64,000 bases of DNA from Bog-532 sp963732345. Its GTDB lineage: Bacteria > Actinomycetota > Actinomycetes > Streptosporangiales > Streptosporangiaceae. Shown here piece after piece: positions 40,965-50,169 of the stretch (positions are counted from its first letter, which is position 1; every line of letters starts with the position of its first letter). The notes beneath the pieces are model-generated. The model ran no database searches and was not told the origin of the DNA. It saw only the letters and a program-made list of their open reading frames with translations. The position numbers were made by a program, and so were the translations under genes. The stretch is from contig CAVSZI010000015.1 in NCBI GenBank assembly GCA_963732345.1, positions 124,001-188,000 on the forward strand, in the 5' to 3' direction.

Positions 40965-42443
40965 TCAGGCCACCTTGGCCAGGGCCGCGGCCGGGCTGAG
41001 CCGGGCGGCCCGCCAGCTGCCGAACGATCCGGCGATCAGGCCGCCGGCGATGGCCAGCAGCACAGCCAGGATGATCACCTCGGCTGTCACCGTGGCGGTG
41101 AGGTGCACCGCCACCGTGTGGGCGGCGGTGACACGCCGGAAGCCGCCGCCACCGCCACCACCGCCGGCGCCGCCGAAGCCGCCGCCACCGGCGCCGAACT
41201 GGCGGGCACCGCCGGGCGTCGCGGAGCCGGTCGTCGACCCGACCGAGGCCGACAGCGGGGGGGCCAGCTTGTTCACCAGTTCGATGCCGGCCAGACCGAG
41301 AATCACGCCGATCACGCCGCCGATGATGCCGATCGCGATCGACTCGCCCATCACCTGCCCTGTGATCCGGCGGCTGCGCCAGCCCAGCGTCTTCAGCGTG
41401 CCGAACTCACGCACCCGCCGCGACACGGCCAACATGGTCAGCAGGCTGGCCACCAGGAACGCGGCCACCAGCACCGCGATCGCCAGCCACTTGCCGAGGT
41501 TGTTGGCCAGGCTGGAGGTACTGGCCAGCGAGCCGGTGACCTCGTTGGCCAGGTCACTGGAGTTGGTCACCGTCGAGGACGGGACCGCGCCGGAGATCTC
41601 CTTGGACACCGCGAGAACGTTGGCCGCGCTGTTGGCCGCGACGTAGATCGTGTTCAGGTCGTTCTTCAGGCCGGCCAGGGCCTGGGCGCGGGCCAGCGGG
41701 ATGTAGGCGTCGGAGTTGTTCTGGCCCGACGGCTCGCTGACGATCCCGATGACCTTGAAGCTGGTCTTGGCGATGGTGATCGTGGACCCCACGCTCAGCT
41801 TGTTCTGCGCCGCGTAGTTGGAGTCCAGCACCGCGACGTTGGAGCTGGCGTCCGACGAGGTGAACGTGCGGCCCGAGCTGAGCTTGCCTGCGCTGAGCGG
41901 GCCGAGCTCGCCGTTGCCGATGTCCACGCCGTCCACGCCGAACGAGGTCGGGGTGAACGAGCCACGGAAGCTGCCGCCTCCCCCACCGGCCCCTCCCCCA
42001 CCGCCGAAGCCGCCGCCGGTGCTGTTGATGGCCGGGACGGTGCCGGTGATCTTCGTGTCGGTCAGCGTGAGTCCGCCGGCCGCCGCCGCCACGCCGTTCA
42101 GCTTGGACACGGTGGTCACCGAGGATGAGCCGATCGTGCCGAGGCCGCCGCCGCGCAGCGTGTCAATGTCGATGGCGGTGCCGGGCGCGGGCCGGGTGCG
42201 GGTCCCGGTCTGGCCGCCGAAGCCGAACGACCCGGGCGAGATGGCGGCCGGGGCCTTGGTCACGGTGATGTCGGTGCCCTGCCCGTACAGCGCGTGCAGG
42301 ACGCTGGCTTGCGCGTTCTTGACGCCGGACGACACGGCGGTCACGATGATCACCAGGCCGATGCCGAGAGCCAGGCCCACGGCGATGATGATCGCCTGGC
42401 GCATCCGCCGGCGCAGCTCCCGCCGGATGTATGTCAGGAACAT
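40965..42443 (-). CDS. ABC transporter permease, MacB/FtsX type
   Basis: 492 residues from the ATG at 42443 (GGAG 5 nt upstream). One N-terminal TM (QAIIIAVGLALGIGLVIIVT) is followed by a large extracytoplasmic domain (about residues 45-290) and three C-terminal TMs with the FtsX signature TLGWRSRRITGQVMGESI AIGIIGG (two parts). The extracytoplasmic and late loops contain unusual Gly/Phe-rich tracts (STGGGFGGGGGAGGGGGSF, GAGGGGFGGAGGGGGG). It forms a transporter with the ATPase at 40113. It follows the hopanoid operon on the same strand after a 333-bp gap, so a link to hopanoids is possible but unproven. Confidence 0.88.
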   Translation of the reverse strand: MFLTYIRRELRRRMRQAIIIAVGLALGIGLVIIVTAVSSGVKNAQASVLHALYGQGTDITVTKAPAAISPGSFGFGGQTGTRTRPAPGTAIDIDTLRGGGLGTIGSSSVTTVSKLNGVAAAAGGLTLTDTKITGTVPAINSTGGGFGGGGGAGGGGGSFRGSFTPTSFGVDGVDIGNGELGPLSAGKLSSGRTFTSSDASSNVAVLDSNYAAQNKLSVGSTITIAKTSFKVIGIVSEPSGQNNSDAYIPLARAQALAGLKNDLNTIYVAANSAANVLAVSKEISGAVPSSTVTNSSDLANEVTGSLASTSSLANNLGKWLAIAVLVAAFLVASLLTMLAVSRRVREFGTLKTLGWRSRRITGQVMGESIAIGIIGGVIGVILGLAGIELVNKLAPPLSASVGSTTGSATPGGARQFGAGGGGFGGAGGGGGGGGFRRVTAAHTVAVHLTATVTAEVIILAVLLAIAGGLIAGSFGSWRAARLSPAAALAKVA

Positions 42444-42776
42444 CTGGGCTCCTACCGATGCCGGGCCCGCGCCGTCGGCGAGGCCGGTCCGCAGTGGCGG
42501 CGCAGTGCGCGCCGGGCGCGGGCAGGAATCCCCGCGCCGCCTCAGATAGTGGCGGCCGTCCCTGAGCGGATACTGAGGGTCAACTCCAGGGAATCCCCGA
42601 TCTTGGACACGAATCGGTAATGGACGCGGACAGCGCAGAGCCCAGGCACAGGAAGCCTCGGCCATAGCCCGGCGGCACACGAAAGCCCCGGGGACACAGA
42701 TGCCCCGGGGACACCAAATGCCCGGTGCACGCGAACGCCCGGGCACGCGAACGCCCGGGCGCTGGCGGGATCGTGC
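42444..42776 (-). other. Intergenic region with hairpin-forming repeats after hpnH
   Basis: The right part (about 42680-42770) has CCCCGGGGACACAGATGCCC-type and GCGAACGCCCGGGCAC-type repeats that can form several overlapping GC hairpins. These are probably the terminator of the hopanoid operon. The left part contains the promoter of the ABC genes. No gene seen. Confidence 0.5.
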
Positions 42777-43781
42777 TCAGATGCCGCGAGCGGCGCGGAT
42801 CGTCTCCTTGAGCGAGCTCATGGTGGCCAGCACGGCTGACGGCTCGTACCCGCAGTGCGCCATGCAGTTGGCGCAGCGCGGGTCCTTGCCCCGGCCGTAG
42901 GAGTCCCAGTCCGTCGTCTCGATTAGTTCCTTGTACGTCTTGGTGTACCCGTCGCTCATCAGGTAGCAGGGCTTCTGCCAGCCCAGCAGCGAGTAGGACG
43001 GGATACCCCAGGCGGTGCAGGAAAAGTCCTGCTTGCCTTCGAGGAAGTCCAGGAACAGCGGCGTGTGGTTCAGCCGCCACTTCTTCCGGCGGCCGTCGGC
43101 GAACGCCTTGCGGAACAGCTCCCGCGTCTCGGTCACGCCGAGGAAGTGGTCCTGGTCCGGGGCCCTCTCGTAGGCGTAGGCCGGCGAGATCTGCATCTCG
43201 TCGATGCCGAGGTCGTCGTTCAGGTAGGTCAGCACGTCGATGATGGTCTGCGGGGTGTCGGTGTTGAAGAAGGTGGTGTTCGTGTTGACCTTGAAGCCAC
43301 GCGACTTGGCCAGCTTGATCGCCGCGACGGCCTCGTCGAACACGCCCTCCTTGCAGACCGACTCGTCGTGCCGCTCCTTGAGCCCGTCGATGTGCACGAC
43401 GAACGCGAAGTAGGGCGACGGCTTGAACTTGTCGAGCTTCTTCGGCAGCAGCAGCGCGTTCGTGCACAGGAACACGAACTTCTTGCGGTCCAGCAACTGG
43501 CGGACGATCTCGTCGATCTGCGGGTGCATCAGCGGCTCGCCGCCCGCGATCGAGACCATCGGCGCGCCGCACTCCTCGACCGCAGCGACGGCCTGCTCGA
43601 CCGGCATGCGCTGCTTGAGGACGGTGTGCGGCTGCTGGATCTTGCCGCAGCCCGCGCACTTGAGGTTGCAGGCGAACAGCGGCTCCAGCTCGACGATCAG
43701 CGGGAACTTCTCATTTCTGGTGAGCTTCTGCTTCATCAGGTAAGACCCGATGCGCATGCTCTGGCGCATGGACACGCTCAT
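42777..43781 (-). CDS. hpnH: Adenosyl-hopene transferase (radical SAM)
   Basis: Attaches the 5'-deoxyadenosyl radical to diploptene, giving adenosylhopane, the entry to C35 hopanoids. 334 residues; the radical-SAM cluster motif CNLKCAGC has C38, C42 and C45. It also has SIAGGEPLMHP, FVVHIDGLKERHDESVCKEG and the C-terminal SPASM-like cysteines around DPRCANCMAHCGYEPSAV. The ATG at 43781 overlaps the previous gene's stop (ATGA). Last gene of the hopanoid operon. Confidence 0.95.
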   Translation of the reverse strand: MSVSMRQSMRIGSYLMKQKLTRNEKFPLIVELEPLFACNLKCAGCGKIQQPHTVLKQRMPVEQAVAAVEECGAPMVSIAGGEPLMHPQIDEIVRQLLDRKKFVFLCTNALLLPKKLDKFKPSPYFAFVVHIDGLKERHDESVCKEGVFDEAVAAIKLAKSRGFKVNTNTTFFNTDTPQTIIDVLTYLNDDLGIDEMQISPAYAYERAPDQDHFLGVTETRELFRKAFADGRRKKWRLNHTPLFLDFLEGKQDFSCTAWGIPSYSLLGWQKPCYLMSDGYTKTYKELIETTDWDSYGRGKDPRCANCMAHCGYEPSAVLATMSSLKETIRAARGI

Positions 43782-45475
43782 GAATGCCGTACCTCCTTGG
43801 GCAGGCTGAATCGGATTGACTCCGTCGTGGTGACGCGCTCGTCCACCTCGACGGGACCGAGCCCGCCGAGCACGTCGATGATCTCGCTGACCACGGCCGG
43901 CGGCGCCGACGCGCCTGCGGTCAGCCCAATGGCGGACACCCCAGCCAGCCAGCCGAGCTGGATGTCCCCCGGGCCGTCAATCAGGTGAGCGGGGGTTCCC
44001 GCCCGCTCGGCGGTTTCCACCAGCCGCCGGGAATTCGATGAGTTCGCCGACCCGGCCACGAGCACCAGATCGGCATCCGCCGCGACCGCGCGCACCGCCT
44101 GCTGGCGGTTGGTGGTGGCGTAGCAGATGTCGTCGCTGCCCGGCCCGCGAGCAGCGGGGAAGCGGTCCAGCAGGGCACCGGCCACTTCCTCGGCCTCGTC
44201 CGCGGCCAGGGTCGTCTGCATGAGGTAGGCGACCTTGTCCTCGTCCCGTGGCCGCAGGGCGGCGACGTCTTCCGGCGTCTCGACGAGCACGGTCGACCCG
44301 GGCGCCTCGCCGAGCGTGCCCTCGACCTCCTCGTGGCCGTGATGGCCGATCAGCGCGACCAGGTAGCCGTCCGCGGCGAAGCGCAGCGCCTCCTTGTGCA
44401 CCTTGGCCACCAGCGGGCAGGTCGCGTCCACCACAGACAGCTCACGGCGCGCCGCCTCCCGCCGCACGGCGGGTGAGACGCCGTGCGCGGAGAAGACCAC
44501 CGGCGCGCCGTCGGGCACCTCGTCGAGCTCGTCCACGAAGATGGCCCCACGCTGCTCCAGATCGTGCACCACGTGGGTGTTGTGCACGATCTGCTTGCGC
44601 ACGTAGACCGGCGAGCCGCGCTGGGCCAGCACGCGCTCGACGATCTCGATGGCGCGTTCCACCCCGGCGCAGAACGACCGCGGCCCGGCCAGCAGCACCC
44701 GCCGCGAGCCGCACGCGGCGGCCCAGCGGTCCAGCACCGGGCCGGCCGCGCGCAGGGAGCGCAGCGCCGACAGCCCCCCGGTCAGCGCGCCCGGGTGCAG
44801 CAAAGGCCGGTCCGCGGTGTCGGAGATGGCCCGGATGACGGCCAGCGGGCGGCCATCGGCGGCGGCGGCGAGCTGAGCCGATTCCATGTCGGCCGCCGTC
44901 ATCCCTGCTCGTGCGAGCCGGTCCCGTTCGGCATGGCGAACCAGGCGATCGACGGTGGCGATACGGCCCGCGCGGGCCCGCAGGCCCGCCCGGCGCAGCT
45001 CGCCGACCAGCAGCGGCGCGGACGGCGAGCGTAGCGCGGCACCATCACCGGGGCCCGCGTCACCGACGCTGGCCACCTCGGTGGCCACGACCAGGTCGCC
45101 CGGGATGAGATCCGGCGCCAGGCCCGCGCCGGTGCCGGTGATGGCCAGCATGCCGAACGGGCCCTGGCGGACCTTCTCCGCGTGACGGGCGGCCCGTGCG
45201 GGGCCGTAGCCCGTGCGCATGACGGTGGGCGGGTGCGCGTCGGCGCCGCTGGCTCCGCCGCCGGCCCGCGCGCTGTCGCGCAGGCCACGGCGAACGGCAC
45301 GCGCCTCGAACAGCAGTGGCGCGCACACCAGCAACGGCGCCCGCGTCGTGCCGGCCCGCGGCACCGGCCGCAGGGCGCGGGCGCCCTCGCCGTCCCCGCC
45401 GTCCTGGCCGGGGGCATCGGGCGCGCCGGGCGCGCCGCCGGTTGCGAGCGGCGGTGAGTGGATCGGCTTGGTCAT
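43778..45475 (-). CDS. hpnG-ispH: Fusion of a hopanoid nucleosidase-like phosphorylase (HpnG) and IspH
   Basis: 565 residues with two enzymes. Residues about 45-250 are a nucleoside phosphorylase/nucleosidase domain (LLVCAPLLFEARAVRRGL, AITGTGAGLAPDLIPGDLVV, MESAQLAAAADGRPLAVIRA, SDTAD), in hopanoid clusters the HpnG that releases adenine from adenosylhopane. Residues about 257-560 are 4-hydroxy-3-methylbut-2-enyl-diphosphate reductase with the cluster cysteines C269 (GPRSFCAGV), C353 (VDATCPLVAKVH) and C451 (DDICYATTNRQ), plus HNTHVVH, HHGHEEVEGTLG and NSSNSRRL. It supplies IPP/DMAPP and tailors hopanoids in one chain. The start overlaps the shc stop by 4 nt. The frame is continuous, with no stop or ribosome site at the junction. 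Confidence 0.9.
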   Translation of the reverse strand: MTKPIHSPPLATGGAPGAPDAPGQDGGDGEGARALRPVPRAGTTRAPLLVCAPLLFEARAVRRGLRDSARAGGGASGADAHPPTVMRTGYGPARAARHAEKVRQGPFGMLAITGTGAGLAPDLIPGDLVVATEVASVGDAGPGDGAALRSPSAPLLVGELRRAGLRARAGRIATVDRLVRHAERDRLARAGMTAADMESAQLAAAADGRPLAVIRAISDTADRPLLHPGALTGGLSALRSLRAAGPVLDRWAAACGSRRVLLAGPRSFCAGVERAIEIVERVLAQRGSPVYVRKQIVHNTHVVHDLEQRGAIFVDELDEVPDGAPVVFSAHGVSPAVRREAARRELSVVDATCPLVAKVHKEALRFAADGYLVALIGHHGHEEVEGTLGEAPGSTVLVETPEDVAALRPRDEDKVAYLMQTTLAADEAEEVAGALLDRFPAARGPGSDDICYATTNRQQAVRAVAADADLVLVAGSANSSNSRRLVETAERAGTPAHLIDGPGDIQLGWLAGVSAIGLTAGASAPPAVVSEIIDVLGGLGPVEVDERVTTTESIRFSLPKEVRHS

Positions 45476-47508
45476 CTCGTGCCTCCCGGTATGTGCCCGG
45501 AGGGTGGGGCCTGCCCGTAAGAGGCGGATCCGTCCAGGGCTTCCCGCACGTAGCGGCCCAGCGCACTGACCGGGAACGCCAGCCGGTACAGGTGGTAGTT
45601 GATGTAGAAGTCACCGGGGAAACCGGTGCCGGTGAACTGCGGCTCGGCCCAGGAACCATCGGCGCGCTGGGTCGCGGCCAGCCAGGCCACCCCGCGTTCC
45701 ACCGCGCGCACCGCGCCGCCGGCCGCCAGCAGCGCCAGCAGCGCCCAGGCCGTCTGGGAGGCGGTGGAGGTGCCGCGCCCGGCCAGCGCCGGGTCGTCGT
45801 AGGACCGCAGGTCCTCACCCCATCCGCCGTCGGGGTTCTGGTGGGCTTCGAGCCACGCGACCGCGCGGCGGATGGCCGGCGCCGACGGCAGCACCCCGGC
45901 GGCGATGAGCGCCGGGACGGCCGCGCCCGTGCCGTAGATGTAGTTCGCGCCCCAGCGCCCGAACCAGGAGCCGTCCGGTTCCTGGTGGCGCAGCAGCCAG
46001 ACCACGCCGCGCCGGACGGCCTTGCTCGCGGCGAGTCCTTCGGCGGCCAGGGCCTCGACGATGTGCGCGGTGACGTCGGCGGACGGGGGGTCGATCACCG
46101 CGCCGAAGTCACAGATGGGCAGCTTGGTAACGATCTCGCGGGTGTTGTCCGCGTCGAACGCCCCCCACCCGCCGTCCTTGGACTGCATCCCGGTCAGCCA
46201 GGGCACCGCCCGGTCGATGGCCGGCCGCACGCTCGCCGGCCGGCCGTCCGGTGACCCCGGCAATGCCACCCGGCGCAGCGCGAGGATGACCTCGGCGGTG
46301 TCGTCGGTGTCGGGATAGCAATCGTTGTCAAATTCGAACGACCACCCGCCGGGCGCGAGATCCGGCAGGCGCACCTGCCAGTCGCCGGGACCGGGCATCT
46401 CCTCGCCGATCACCCATTCGGCCGCCCTGACCAGGGCCGGGTGATCGGCGGGCAGGCCCGCGTCGGCCAGCCCGACCATCACCAGCACCGTGTCCCAGAC
46501 CGGCGACTGGCACGCCTCGAGACGGTGCACGGGCCCGTCGGGCGAGTTTTCCCTGACCGTGAACCGGTCCAGTCCGGCCAGGCCGCGCGCGATGATCGGG
46601 TGGTCCAGGCGGTAGCCGAGCAGGTTGAGGCCGATCAGCGAGTACACCCAGGGCGGCTGGATGCCGCCCCAGCAGCCGTCGCGCTCCTGCCGGGCGATGA
46701 CCCAGTCCGCGCAGCGCCGTAGCGCGGCCCGCCGCACGGCCCGGGCGGGACGGCCCGCGCGGCCGATCAGGGCCCGTCGCTCGTAGGCGTGCATGGCCTG
46801 GCCGAGGCGGTCGAAGATGTTCGCCCACGGGTCGCCGGGGCGGTTTTGCGGAGTGACGCCGGTGCGCAGTTCCGGGATGCCGAACGGCAGCTTGCGGACC
46901 GGGCGCTGCGAGGAGACGATCGCCAGCGCGACGATCGTCTGCCGGGCCCAGCAGCCCCAGTCGTAGATGTTGAGCGGGAACCAGGCCGGCAGGTAGATCA
47001 GCTCCGGCGGGATGACCGGCAGGTCGTCCCAGGGCCACTCGCCGAACATGGCCATCCAGATCCGGGTGAAGACGCGGCTCGCCTCCAGGCCGCCCTGGGC
47101 GCGGATCCACATCGCGGCGCGCGCCATGTGCGGCGCGGACGGCTCGTCGCCGGCCAGCCGCAGCGCGACGTAGGCCTCGATGCTGGTCGACAGGTCGCCG
47201 GGGCCGCCGTAGAAGTTGGCCCAGGTGGCGTCGTCACGCTGCTGAGAGCGGATCCAGCGCGCCTCGGCGGCGGTGTGCACGGCGTCCCCGGCCCCGAGGA
47301 ACTCGCGCAGCAGCAGGTCCTCGGCGTCCATGGTGACGTTGGTCTGGAGCTCGCCCTGCCACCAGCCCTGCTCGTCCTGCAAGCTGAGCAGGTGGTCACG
47401 GGCGCGCGCGAGGGCCTCGCGGGCCGCGTCGCTCGCCGGGCCCGTAGGACCCGCAGGGCCCACCGGGCCGCCGTCCGCCATCTCGCTCCGCGCGTGCGTG
47501 ACCGTCAT
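45472..47508 (-). CDS. shc: Squalene-hopene cyclase
   Basis: 678 residues; cyclises squalene to hopene and hopanol at the membrane. The catalytic DXDD motif is D400-T-D-D403 in CYPDTDDTAEVILAL. QW repeats are spread along the chain (for example QDEQGWWQGELQ, QERDGCWGGIQPPW, QSKDGGWGAFDADN, QEPDGSWFGRWGAN, QNPDGGWGEDL, QRADGSWAEPQF). A Gly/Pro-rich 25-residue leader precedes the domain. The start is at 47508, 160 bp after the polyprenyl synthase stop, the only loose junction in the operon. Its stop overlaps the next gene. Confidence 0.96.
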   Translation of the reverse strand: MTVTHARSEMADGGPVGPAGPTGPASDAAREALARARDHLLSLQDEQGWWQGELQTNVTMDAEDLLLREFLGAGDAVHTAAEARWIRSQQRDDATWANFYGGPGDLSTSIEAYVALRLAGDEPSAPHMARAAMWIRAQGGLEASRVFTRIWMAMFGEWPWDDLPVIPPELIYLPAWFPLNIYDWGCWARQTIVALAIVSSQRPVRKLPFGIPELRTGVTPQNRPGDPWANIFDRLGQAMHAYERRALIGRAGRPARAVRRAALRRCADWVIARQERDGCWGGIQPPWVYSLIGLNLLGYRLDHPIIARGLAGLDRFTVRENSPDGPVHRLEACQSPVWDTVLVMVGLADAGLPADHPALVRAAEWVIGEEMPGPGDWQVRLPDLAPGGWSFEFDNDCYPDTDDTAEVILALRRVALPGSPDGRPASVRPAIDRAVPWLTGMQSKDGGWGAFDADNTREIVTKLPICDFGAVIDPPSADVTAHIVEALAAEGLAASKAVRRGVVWLLRHQEPDGSWFGRWGANYIYGTGAAVPALIAAGVLPSAPAIRRAVAWLEAHQNPDGGWGEDLRSYDDPALAGRGTSTASQTAWALLALLAAGGAVRAVERGVAWLAATQRADGSWAEPQFTGTGFPGDFYINYHLYRLAFPVSALGRYVREALDGSASYGQAPPSGHIPGGTR

Positions 47509-47668
47509 ACCGCTCTCTCCTTCCTGCCCTGCGAGCCCGCCGATCCCGGTGAACCCCGTGCCTCATCCCCGGTTCTCGCCCCGGTTCTCGCCCCGGTTCT
47601 TCCCGGGGAGGAGGCCCCGTCCGTCGCCGTTTCCGCTTCCGCCAGCCCGGTTGCCCGCCGGGCGGCCA

Positions 47669-48685
47669 TTACCACTGCCGGGCCGTGATGAACTCTGCGA
47701 TCGCCATGAACTCGGCCCGCACGTCGTCCGGAATGTCGGCCTCGGCGAGGCACTTGCTCGCCGAGCTGAGCTGGGAGTCCGCCTCGGCCTCGGCCCAGCG
47801 CCGGCCGCCCGCGACCTCGACCAGCCCGGCCGCATAGGCCAGGTCCCGCTCGGTCAGCTGCTCTGGGCAGGAGAGCAGCCCGGCGAGTTCCCGGCCCTCC
47901 GGGGTGCCGCTGCCCAGCGCCGCGACCACCGGCAGCGACTTCTTGCGCGCCCGCAGGTCGGACTGGACCGGCTTGCCGGTGACCTCGGGCGCGCCCCAGA
48001 TCCCGAGCAGGTCGTCGGTGAGCTGGAACGCCTGGCCGATGTGGGCCCCGAAGCCGGCCAGCCCCATGGCCAGCGACGGCGCCGCCCCGGCGTGGATGGC
48101 GCCGATGCTGCACGCGCAGGCCATCAGCGCGGCCGTCTTGTCGCCCGCCATCTCCAGGCATTCGGCCAGGCCGACGTCGTCCCGTTTCTCGAAGGCGAGG
48201 TCGGCGCCCTGCCCGGCGATGAGCCGCTGCACCGCGACGGACAGGCACCGGGCGGCCCATAGCCCGTGCGGCGCGTTGTCCTCCAGCAGCAGTTCCTGGG
48301 CCAGCGCGAGCAGCGCGTCGCCGGCCAGGATGGCCGCGCCCACACCGAACACCGTCCAGGCGGTGGGCCGGTGCCGGCGCTCGGTGTCGCCGTCCATGAT
48401 GTCGTCGTGCAGCAGGGAGAAGTTGTGCACGAGTTCCACGGCCACGGCCGAACTCACGCCGCGCTCGGACGGCGCCCCGGCGGCGCGCGCCGACAGCAGG
48501 GCGAGCGCCGGGCGCAGGGCCTTGCCCGCACCCTCGCCGGACGGATTGCCCTGGGCGTCGGTCATCCCGAGGTGGTAGGCGGCGACCGCCCGGACCTCGG
48601 GCGACAGCCGGGATACAGCCGCCTCCATCGCCGGGCCGACGATGTCCCGGGCCAGCCCCACGCCGGCCGGCATGACGGCGGTCAC
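47669..48685 (-). CDS. Polyprenyl (farnesyl) diphosphate synthase of the hopanoid operon
   Basis: 338 residues. First Asp-rich motif LLHDDIMDGD, second QLTDDLLGIWG, and GAGKALRPALALLSA for the homoallylic site. It condenses IPP with DMAPP/GPP to supply farnesyl diphosphate for HpnD. The GTG at 48685 has GGGAG 7 nt upstream and overlaps the hpnE stop (GTGA). Chain length is inferred from context. It is followed by a 160-bp gap with GGTTCTCGCCCC repeats, then shc. Confidence 0.92.
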   Translation of the reverse strand: MTAVMPAGVGLARDIVGPAMEAAVSRLSPEVRAVAAYHLGMTDAQGNPSGEGAGKALRPALALLSARAAGAPSERGVSSAVAVELVHNFSLLHDDIMDGDTERRHRPTAWTVFGVGAAILAGDALLALAQELLLEDNAPHGLWAARCLSVAVQRLIAGQGADLAFEKRDDVGLAECLEMAGDKTAALMACACSIGAIHAGAAPSLAMGLAGFGAHIGQAFQLTDDLLGIWGAPEVTGKPVQSDLRARKKSLPVVAALGSGTPEGRELAGLLSCPEQLTERDLAYAAGLVEVAGGRRWAEAEADSQLSSASKCLAEADIPDDVRAEFMAIAEFITARQW

Positions 48686-50169
48686 GCGGGCGCTCCCACC
48701 GGCAGTCCCGCATCCGGCATCGGGCTGCCTCCGCCCAGTCCGCCGAGTCCCCGTCTCAGCTCTATCGCCGCGCTCAGTCCGCTGCGCACCGCACCCTCCA
48801 TCGTGTCCGGCCATCCGGTATCGGTCCATGCCCCGGCGAGCGTCAGGCCGGGTAGCGCGGTGGCCGCTTGCGGCCTCAGCCGCCCGCATCCCGGGCCCTG
48901 GCGGAACGTCGCCCGCCGCTCCCTGGTGACAAAGAATTCGCTGACCCGCGCGTCCCGCGCGCCGGGCAGCAGTCCGGCCAGAGCCGGCACGAAAATGTCC
49001 CGCAGCTCGGCCGCGGGCACGTCCACGTACGGTTCCGCCGCCGACAGCGACACCGCGAGGTACTGGCCGCGGCCGCTCGCGCCGAACCCGGAGATCTCGG
49101 TCCGGTCGAACAGCCACTGCACAGGCGAGTCCACGGCCGCCGCGAACGGTAGCCGGGTCACCCGCCGGTCGTAGATCACGTGCACATTGATGATCGGCGA
49201 CGTGCCCAGATCCTGCCACGTCCCGGACGGCACACCCGCGGCCGCCGGCACCAGCCTGGCCGCCGTGTACGACGGGGTCGCGATGACCACGCCGTCCGCG
49301 GCGATGGTGCCCTGGCTGCCCCCGGTTCCGTCGCTGCCCCCGGTGCCATGGCCGTTCGCGCCCTCGTCCCCGTCGCCCCGGGCCAGGCGGACGAGATAGC
49401 CAGGGCCGGCCACCTCTACCGCGGCGGCCTTGACCCCCAGCCGCACCTCGGCGCCGAGACGGCGCAGCACTGCCAGGCCCGCGGTGCCGTGCAGCTCGCC
49501 GAGCGGCGCGAGCGGGACGCCGATGTCCGCGGCGTCCTTCCTGCCGAGCAGCGCGGTCTTCACCACGGTCGCGGCGAGCGCCAGCGACGCGTCGTCGCCG
49601 TCGATGTTCAGGGAGGATACGGTGAACAGATCCCACAGGACGCGCCGGGCCCGCTCGTCCTGCCCGTGCGCCGCCAGCCAGTCACCGAGCCGCTGAGCGT
49701 CCAGCGCGGGGTCGGCCAGGTTCAGCATGCGCATGGCGAGGGCGGCGCGGGTCACCCGGGCCCGTTCGGCCAGGGAGAGCAATGGGTAGCGGGCCAGCGC
49801 CGCGCCCATGTGCAGCGGACCCGGCAGCGCGTTGCGGCGGAGCTGCGCCGTGCCGCCGGGTGCGAGCACGGTGACGTCGAACCGGTCCTGGAGCCGGACC
49901 GACCCGGTCATCCCCAGCCGTGCCAGCAGCCCGCGGTACGCCGTGCAGCAGCGCAGGAACACGTGCTGGCCGGTGTCGACGACGAGCGCGCCGCGGTTGA
50001 ACGAGGTGGTGGCGCCGCCCAGCCTCGGCCGGGCCTCCAGCAGCGTGACGGCGGCCCCGGCCTCGGACAGCGCGATCGCCGCGGTGATCCCGGCCAGGCC
50101 GCCGCCGATCACTGCCACGCGCCGCGGTCCAGCCGCGGCCTGGACGAGGGCCCGGGCAGGGGCGCTCAC
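48682..50169 (-). CDS. hpnE: Hydroxysqualene dehydroxylase
   Basis: 495-residue FAD-dependent amine-oxidase-like enzyme that reduces hydroxysqualene to squalene. The dinucleotide motif is VAVIGGGLAGITAAIALSEA GAAVTLLEARPRLGG (two parts); the C-terminal FAD motif is LTLAGAWTDTGWPDTMEGAV RSG (two parts). A Gly-rich insert (GANGHGTGGSDGTGGSQG) lies at about residue 285. The GTG at 50169 overlaps the hpnD stop by 4 nt. Third enzyme of the HpnCDE squalene route. Confidence 0.93.
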   Translation of the reverse strand: MSAPARALVQAAAGPRRVAVIGGGLAGITAAIALSEAGAAVTLLEARPRLGGATTSFNRGALVVDTGQHVFLRCCTAYRGLLARLGMTGSVRLQDRFDVTVLAPGGTAQLRRNALPGPLHMGAALARYPLLSLAERARVTRAALAMRMLNLADPALDAQRLGDWLAAHGQDERARRVLWDLFTVSSLNIDGDDASLALAATVVKTALLGRKDAADIGVPLAPLGELHGTAGLAVLRRLGAEVRLGVKAAAVEVAGPGYLVRLARGDGDEGANGHGTGGSDGTGGSQGTIAADGVVIATPSYTAARLVPAAAGVPSGTWQDLGTSPIINVHVIYDRRVTRLPFAAAVDSPVQWLFDRTEISGFGASGRGQYLAVSLSAAEPYVDVPAAELRDIFVPALAGLLPGARDARVSEFFVTRERRATFRQGPGCGRLRPQAATALPGLTLAGAWTDTGWPDTMEGAVRSGLSAAIELRRGLGGLGGGSPMPDAGLPVGAPA

